This document shows, piece by piece, positions 12,272 through 16,181 of a DNA stretch of 16,181 nucleotides (position 1 is the stretch's first letter; each line of letters opens with the position of its first letter). A model generated the notes under the pieces. That model was not told the origin of the DNA and made no database searches. It saw only the letters and a list, made by a program, of their open reading frames with translations. The DNA is from JAGDYD01 sp046536675. GTDB lineage: Archaea; Micrarchaeota; Micrarchaeia; Micrarchaeales; CABMGC01. The stretch covers positions 1 to 16,181 of the forward strand of contig JAWDMK010000014.1 in NCBI GenBank assembly GCA_046536675.1, given 5' to 3'. Position numbers and translations under genes: made by a program.

Positions 12272-13294
12272 ATGAACTTTAAAGAATATATTGAGAAATA
12301 TAGGAACCTTATTTATTCAACAATATGCAGCTATGTGCCGATAAAGGAACCAAAGGATTTTTATACGATAGCAAGGGATTACATAGACAGACAGGGTAGC
12401 TATAGAAGGCCAGGGCTTGTAATGTTAAGTGGCCAACTTTTTGGAGCAAGTGTGGAAGAGCTCACTCTCCCAGCAGCTGCGCAGCAGCTATCTGAGGACT
12501 GGATATTAATGCAGGATGACTGCGAAGACGATTCTGATCTTAGAAGGGGTAAACCTGCAATACAAAAACTATATGGCTGGATACATGCAATGAATGCAAG
12601 CAACCTTGGCCATATGGCGATGTGGCGCATGCTGCATGATTATACTATAAAATATGGGCCTGTAAAGGGAAAAAGGCTATATGATAAGTTTTATGACATG
12701 CTTGAGTATACAGTAGCAGGGCAGCATATAGAAAACAACTTCATACACAACACAAAAAAGCTTGCAAATGCTGATGAAAGCCTTTATTTCAGAATAGCTG
12801 ATAGCAAGACATGCTACTATACTGTCTATGGGCCATTGCAGATTGGCGCAATAGTTGCAAACCAGAGCGATGAAATGCTTGAAAAGCTTAAAAGTATAGG
12901 CAAAGATGCAGGCATAGCCTTCCAGATAGCAGATGATATACTTGACATGACAGCCGATGAGAAAAAATTCGGAAAGAAGAATTTTGGCGATCTTTATGAA
13001 GGCAAATTAACATTGATAATACTCCACACATACAAAAACGCAACAAAGGAAGAAAGAGAAAAGATTGATTCTATATACAGCAAGGAAAGAAAAGACAAGA
13101 CTAAGGAAGAGATTGATTTCCTTAGAGAGCTGATAGAAAAGTATGACGGCATAGGCTACGCAAAAGAGATAGCAGAAAGATACGGCAATTCAGCAAAGGA
13201 AAAGGTGGAGAAAATTAGTAACGAGCTTCCTCAAAATGAGTATAAAGAGATTTTAATAAGTGCAGTAGAGGAGCTTTATAAAAGAGAAAAATAA
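12272..13294 (+). CDS. Isoprenyl diphosphate synthase (probable geranylgeranyl/farnesyl type)
   Basis: This 340-residue protein is a trans-prenyltransferase that condenses isopentenyl diphosphate to make C15-C20 chains for archaeal ether lipids. The first Asp-rich motif is DDCEDDSDLRRG at about 82-93 and the second is ADDILD at 220-225. The fifth residue before the first motif is Trp, a bulky residue that would limit chain length. The usual GK-x-x-RP segment reads GSYRRP, so the conserved Lys is Ser. The C-terminal part is helical and charged. The start at 12272 is chosen for GTGAG 3 nt upstream; the ATG at 12245, overlapping the glycosylase stop, adds nine residues and is possible. Its 3' end lies four bases from the 5S rRNA gene on the other strand. 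Confidence 0.88.
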   Translation: MNFKEYIEKYRNLIYSTICSYVPIKEPKDFYTIARDYIDRQGSYRRPGLVMLSGQLFGASVEELTLPAAAQQLSEDWILMQDDCEDDSDLRRGKPAIQKLYGWIHAMNASNLGHMAMWRMLHDYTIKYGPVKGKRLYDKFYDMLEYTVAGQHIENNFIHNTKKLANADESLYFRIADSKTCYYTVYGPLQIGAIVANQSDEMLEKLKSIGKDAGIAFQIADDILDMTADEKKFGKKNFGDLYEGKLTLIILHTYKNATKEEREKIDSIYSKERKDKTKEEIDFLRELIEKYDGIGYAKEIAERYGNSAKEKVEKISNELPQNEYKEILISAVEELYKREK

Positions 13295-13298
13295 GCAA

Positions 13299-13417
13299 AT
13301 GCCAAACAGCAGTATGCTTTCCCACCCTATCGGGCAGTATTTCATACCGTGTGCAGGCTTAGCTTCCGAGTTCGGAATGGGATCGGGCGTTGCCCTGCAC
13401 CTATGGCCGTTTGGCAC
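13299..13417 (-). rRNA. rrf: 5S ribosomal RNA
   Basis: Minus strand: TGCCAAACGGCCATAGG at the 5' end, then CCCGATCCCATTCCGAACTC, GGAAGCTAAGCC and GGGTGGGAAAGCATACTGCT. The terminal helix is TGCCAAAC/GTTTGGCA (8 bp, 13409-13416 with 13300-13307). The length is about 119 nt; the exact ends are estimated from the helix. A TATA-like TTTAAATAC at 13439-13447 sits about 26 nt upstream, so it has its own promoter. It is not linked to 16S or 23S within this window, and abuts the prenyl synthase gene tail to tail. Confidence 0.96.
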
Positions 13418-13476
13418 TTATTTTTATGTTTATAAAGATTTAAATACTTTTATACCTTAACTTTTAACGTGGTGCT
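13418..13476. promoter_or_regulatory. Divergent promoters of 5S rRNA and the Yip1-like gene
   Basis: TTTATAAAG (13429-13437) and TTTAAATAC (13439-13447) are candidates for the 5S promoter on the minus strand. ACTTTTATACC (13446-13456) is about 21-31 nt before the ATG at 13477 on the plus strand. GTGGTG just before that ATG is a possible close ribosome site. Confidence 0.5.
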
Positions 13477-14067
13477 ATGATAATAGTAGATGAGCTAAAG
13501 GAAGGGTTTAATATAATGTTGCACCCAGGAAATGCAACCCAAAAAGAGAGAAAACTCGGCGAAGCACTTGCGTTCTACTATAAGATCAGCATAATACCGT
13601 TGATCTTATACATAATACTTGCTTTGGTAGTACCGCCAAAATCTGCAGCAGGGCTATCCATTGTGTCGTCTGGCCTGTTTTCTGGAATGCTTGCAATAAC
13701 TGGCATATTAATGTTCCTTGTAATAATACCAATATCTCTTTTTGTTACCGCATTCCTCTATCACATATTTGGAAAGCTTTTCAAGGTATTTAGCAACCCT
13801 TACTCAAACACCTTTACAGCGACGGTATATGGTATAGTACCAACAATTCTGTTCTATTGGCTTAGCCCAATACCTTTGGGAGCATTGGTGCTAATAATAT
13901 TTGAGATCTGGGCATTTATAATAATGATATTGGCACTTGCAAGACAGCAAAAGACAAGCGCCCTAAAGGCATTTGCAGTGATAATAGTGACAGCAATAAT
14001 AATAGGAATAATCGCATTCATCATAGGACTAGGTACTATACTTTCACTAGCAACAACCGCTAAATAA
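13477..14067 (+). CDS. Yip1-like integral membrane protein
   Basis: This 196-residue protein has a short cytoplasmic N terminus VDELKEGFNIMLHPGNATQKERK, then about five hydrophobic helices over residues 37-195. Polar segments such as HIFGKLFKVFSNPYSNTFTATVYG lie between the central helices. The arrangement and the YGIVP and FxNPYSNT-like pieces resemble the Yip1 domain family, which in eukaryotes acts in vesicle trafficking and is of unknown role in archaea. The ATG at 13477 has GTGGTG 2 nt upstream and a TATA element at about -26. Downstream it converges with a small hypothetical gene. Assignment to Yip1 is by overall look, not by a catalytic motif. Confidence 0.65.
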   Translation: MIIVDELKEGFNIMLHPGNATQKERKLGEALAFYYKISIIPLILYIILALVVPPKSAAGLSIVSSGLFSGMLAITGILMFLVIIPISLFVTAFLYHIFGKLFKVFSNPYSNTFTATVYGIVPTILFYWLSPIPLGALVLIIFEIWAFIIMILALARQQKTSALKAFAVIIVTAIIIGIIAFIIGLGTILSLATTAK

Positions 14068-14089
14068 AAATAAAATTAGAAGATAATAA

Positions 14090-14278
14090 TCAAGGAAGAA
14101 GATCTTCTAAAGAGAGCCTGCGAGCTTTTTGTTCCCCTTCTTTTTTATTTTGATTTTCTGCCTCTTCTTCTTTTCTTTTACCTCTATTAAGCCCTAATAA
14201 TGCTTCGTTGAAGTCTCTAAAAATTCCCAGAGGGTCTAAATCTTTATCATTCTTAAATTTAGACTTTGTTGCGTTCAT
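14090..14278 (-). CDS. Small charged hypothetical protein
   Basis: This 62-residue frame encodes a hydrophilic protein. It begins MNATKSKFKNDKDLDPLGIF and continues RDFNEALLGLNRGKRKEEEA, with a Lys/Glu-rich middle and the end RRLSLEDLLP. No signal peptide or membrane segment is seen. The middle could form a charged helix, and DPLGIFRDFNEALLGL could be an amphipathic helix. TTTAAATCAG about 30-40 nt before the ATG is a possible TATA element, and the minus strand past the stop is T-rich, so transcription is plausible. I do not recognise a family. It could be an over-called frame, but it does not overlap another gene and sits between uS10 and the convergent membrane protein. Confidence 0.5.
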   Translation of the reverse strand: MNATKSKFKNDKDLDPLGIFRDFNEALLGLNRGKRKEEEAENQNKKEGEQKARRLSLEDLLP

Positions 14279-14372
14279 AGAAATCAGGAAGATATAGATT
14301 CAAACTGATTTAAAAAGAAATCTGGTATATCTACGATTGTCGAAATAAGGAAAAAAGAGACAAAAAATAAAA

Positions 14373-14678
14373 TTAGCTTAACGTCATCTCTATTTGCACT
14401 GTATCAGGAACAGGTATCCTTGTTACTTGCCTTAATGCTTGGTCGCTACCTTCTATCTCTACTATCCATTTGTGTATGCGCATCTCCCAATGCTCAAAAG
14501 TGTGGCTTCCATCGCCACAAGGTGTTTTTCTTGTTGTTATCCTTAATATTCTTGTTGGCAATGGAATAGGGCCACTATATTTAATATTCAAAGCCTTTGC
14601 TATCTCTATTATCTGGTTTGCTATGCTCTTTACATCGTTTGCATTCCTGCTTATAAGCTTTATTCTAGCTGTTGGCAT
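14373..14678 (-). CDS. rps10: 30S ribosomal protein S10 (uS10)
   Basis: This 101-residue small-subunit protein begins MPTARIKLISRNANDVKSIA. It has the tRNA/rRNA-contacting loop SGPIPLPTRILRITTRKTPCGDGSHTFEHWEMRIHKW, and ends VPDTVQIEMTLS, the archaeal form. The length is typical. The ATG follows the EF-1A stop by 4 bp, the classic archaeal EF-1A then S10 order, so both come from one message. A strong independent ribosome site is absent; AGGGAA in the EF-1A end is the nearest purine block. Confidence 0.97.
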   Translation of the reverse strand: MPTARIKLISRNANDVKSIANQIIEIAKALNIKYSGPIPLPTRILRITTRKTPCGDGSHTFEHWEMRIHKWIVEIEGSDQALRQVTRIPVPDTVQIEMTLS

Positions 14679-14682
14679 GCAA

Positions 14683-15954
14683 TCATTGTTCCCTCTTTAC
14701 TACATCTAGTACAACGCCTGCTGCAACAGTTTGACCCATATCTCTTATAGCAAACCTTCCAAGCTGTGGAAACTCGCTGTATTTTTCAACAACAACAGGC
14801 TTTGTTGGCCTTACCTTAACTATTGCCACATCCCCATTCTTAATAAACTCTGGATTCTTTTGCAATGTCTGGCCAGTCTTTGGATCCTTCTTTTCAACAA
14901 TCTCTGTTATTGTTGCTGCTACCTGTGCTGTATGTATATGGAATACTGGTGTATAACCAGGAGCTATAGCTGTTGGGTGGTTAATAACTACTATCTGTGC
15001 TGTAAACTCTTGTGCTACAGTTGGTGGATTATTTACCGGACCAACTACATCTCCTCTCTTAACATCCTTCTTATCTACACCTTTTATGTTAAAGCCAATA
15101 TTGTCACCAGGCTCTGCCTTTTGCAATTGCTGGTGGTGCATCTCTATACTCTTTACCTCTGTCTTTACACCTGAAGGCATTATAATGATTTGGTCGCCAG
15201 GCTTCATAATACCTGTTTCTACTCTGCCTACAGGAACAGTACCAAATCCAGAAATGCTGTATACATCTTGTATTGGTAGCCTTAATGGCTTGTCTGTTGG
15301 CTTTGGCGGAACTTGGAATGTATCAAGTGCTTCAAGTAATGTAGGGCCATTATACCATGTCATCTTATCAGATTTCTTTGCAACATTCTCTCCTGCGAGC
15401 GCTGAATAAGGAACTGCTAATATTTTGCTAGTATCATAGCCGACCGTCTTAAGCAGATTCATTATAGAAGCCTTAACATCTTCATACTTTACTCTATCAT
15501 AGTTTACCGCGTCCATCTTGTTTATGCCTACAACAAGCTGGTTTATGCCAAGAACCTTTGCAAGATATGCGTGCTCTCTTGTCTGAGCCTGAACACCATC
15601 TGCGCAAGAAATGACAAGCACAGCAGCATCAGCCTGGCTTGCACCTGTTATCATATTCTTTACAAAGTCCCTGTGACCAGGTGCATCAATAATGGTAAAG
15701 TAGTATTTGGGTGTTTGGAATTCTTTATGCGCTATATCTATTGTAATTCCTCTTTCCCTCTCTTCCTTTAGCTGGTCCATTACGAAAGCAAACTCGAATG
15801 TAGGCTTGTTATATTTTGCAGCCTCTTCCTTCATCTTTCTTATATCCTGCTCGCTAATAGCACCTGTCTCGTATAGAAGCCTTCCGACTGTTGTTGATTT
15901 GCCGTGGTCGATGTGTCCTATAAAGATCAAATTCAAGTGTGGTTTTTCTGCCAT
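14683..15954 (-). CDS. tuf: Translation elongation factor 1-alpha (aEF-1A)
   Basis: This 423-residue GTPase delivers aminoacyl-tRNA to the ribosomal A site. G1 is GHIDHGKST, then the switch segment ERERGITIDIAH, G3 DAPGH, G4 NKMD and PYSALAGEN. Domain 2 begins at about KPLRLPIQDVYSISGFGTVPVGRVETG, and domain 3 ends GRFAIRDMGQTVAAGVVLDV. The start is the ATG at 15954, with AGGTGA 5 nt upstream. A GTG three codons earlier lies within that ribosome site. The G1 second residue is Ile (GHIDHGKST) where Val is usual, a mild change. uS10 follows in the same operon; the 16S rRNA 3' end lies upstream on the same strand. Confidence 0.97.
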   Translation of the reverse strand: MAEKPHLNLIFIGHIDHGKSTTVGRLLYETGAISEQDIRKMKEEAAKYNKPTFEFAFVMDQLKEERERGITIDIAHKEFQTPKYYFTIIDAPGHRDFVKNMITGASQADAAVLVISCADGVQAQTREHAYLAKVLGINQLVVGINKMDAVNYDRVKYEDVKASIMNLLKTVGYDTSKILAVPYSALAGENVAKKSDKMTWYNGPTLLEALDTFQVPPKPTDKPLRLPIQDVYSISGFGTVPVGRVETGIMKPGDQIIIMPSGVKTEVKSIEMHHQQLQKAEPGDNIGFNIKGVDKKDVKRGDVVGPVNNPPTVAQEFTAQIVVINHPTAIAPGYTPVFHIHTAQVAATITEIVEKKDPKTGQTLQKNPEFIKNGDVAIVKVRPTKPVVVEKYSEFPQLGRFAIRDMGQTVAAGVVLDVVKREQ

Positions 15955-16094
15955 TTCATTCACCTTTAAACATAATATATAATATAACGAGATAAACCCG
16001 TTATTATATTGTTATAAGACTATTTAAACCTTATTATTGGCGCATAGTCTTGAGGAAATTATGCGAGGCTTTCGCAATCTTTGCACACTAATAT
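15955..16094 (-). promoter_or_regulatory. Spacer between 16S rRNA and EF-1A: 16S trailer, promoter, leader dyad
   Basis: Minus strand, in order of transcription: two alternative hairpins near the 16S end (GCGA/TCGC at 16063-16075; CGCATA/TATGCG at 16041-16065, which share bases). Then come the AT-rich blocks TTTAAATA (about 16021-16028) and AATATAATAAC (about 16000-16010), candidate TATA boxes. A 6-bp dyad ATAACG/CGTTAT follows at 15984-16004, then the ribosome site AGGTGA. The hairpins fit pre-16S processing; the dyad may be a leader structure. Confidence 0.45.
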
Positions 16095-16181
16095 TGAGGT
16101 GATCTATCCGCAGGTTCCCCTACGGATACCTTGTTATGACTTAGCCCTCCTCATAGAATACTAGTTCGACAGCACCATAAA
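16095..16181 (-). rRNA. rrs: 16S ribosomal RNA, 3' end (partial)
   Basis: On the minus strand the sequence reads GTCATAACAAGGTATCCGTAGGGGAACCTGCGGATAGATCACCTCA, the helix 45 and anti-Shine-Dalgarno end of small-subunit rRNA. The GGGGAACC loop with the two dimethylated adenosines is present. The flanking stem is AUCCG/CGGAU instead of the commoner GCCG/CGGC. The tail CACCUC is followed by AAUAUU, so the usual CCU ending is not encoded. About 87 nt lie in the window; the body continues beyond the edge. The next same-strand gene is EF-1A, not 23S rRNA. Confidence 0.94.

Noticed and set aside
14731..15409. Plus-strand frames of 107-147 codons antisense to EF-1A
   Set aside because: Cys- and Tyr-rich mirror of a highly conserved gene; no start signals.

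Overview
The window is a compact, AT-rich archaeal chromosome segment. The translation and information genes are archaeal: PCNA, SRP54, Spt5 (NGN-KOW), uL11, uL15, uL30, uS10, EF-1A, a DRG-type GTPase, DtdA and Trm5. TATA boxes lie 25-30 nt before starts or RNA 5' ends, and Shine-Dalgarno motifs are of the GGTGA type. A tRNA carries a short intron at 37/38. Class III prepilins, a LamG-bearing pilin, a Yip1-like membrane protein and rRNA genes that are not in one operon suggest a DPANN-type archaeon, perhaps Micrarchaeota. That placement is inference; 16S or marker phylogeny would decide it.

Layout. 1-927 (minus): a cut-off secreted protein overlaps the D-aminoacyl-tRNA deacylase gene. 969-2289 (plus): DUF131 membrane protein, PCNA and a small encapsulated-ferritin-type protein. 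2351-2439 (minus): intron-containing tRNA-Ile(UAU), divergent from SRP54 (2520-3836). 3883-3921 (minus): a probable 12-residue basic microprotein with its own promoter, ribosome binding site and T-rich end. 4124-5371 (minus): a CDF metal transporter with a NifX-like C-terminal domain. 5597-7788 (plus): DRG GTPase, then a LamG pilin. 7861-10602 (minus): uL15 and uL30, a second class III pilin, and Trm5. 10651-13294 (plus): Spt5, uL11, an endonuclease III-related glycosylase and a prenyl diphosphate synthase. 13299-13417 (minus): 5S rRNA, end to end with the synthase gene. 13477-14067 (plus): Yip1-like protein. 14090-16181 (minus): small hypothetical protein, uS10, EF-1A and the 3' end of 16S rRNA.

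Most genes serve translation, its quality control (DtdA, Trm5), replication and repair (PCNA, glycosylase), protein targeting (SRP54) and membrane lipid synthesis. The cell-surface and metal genes are the accessory part: two pilins, the CDF pump and the ferritin-like protein. No mobile element, CRISPR array or classical defence island is visible. The most unusual items are the orphan encapsulated-ferritin homologue, the UAU-anticodon tRNA-Ile in AUA-rich genes, the 12-codon gene, and the odd pilin leader and tail. Several first in-frame GTG codons lie inside Shine-Dalgarno sequences, so I moved those starts to the following ATG.
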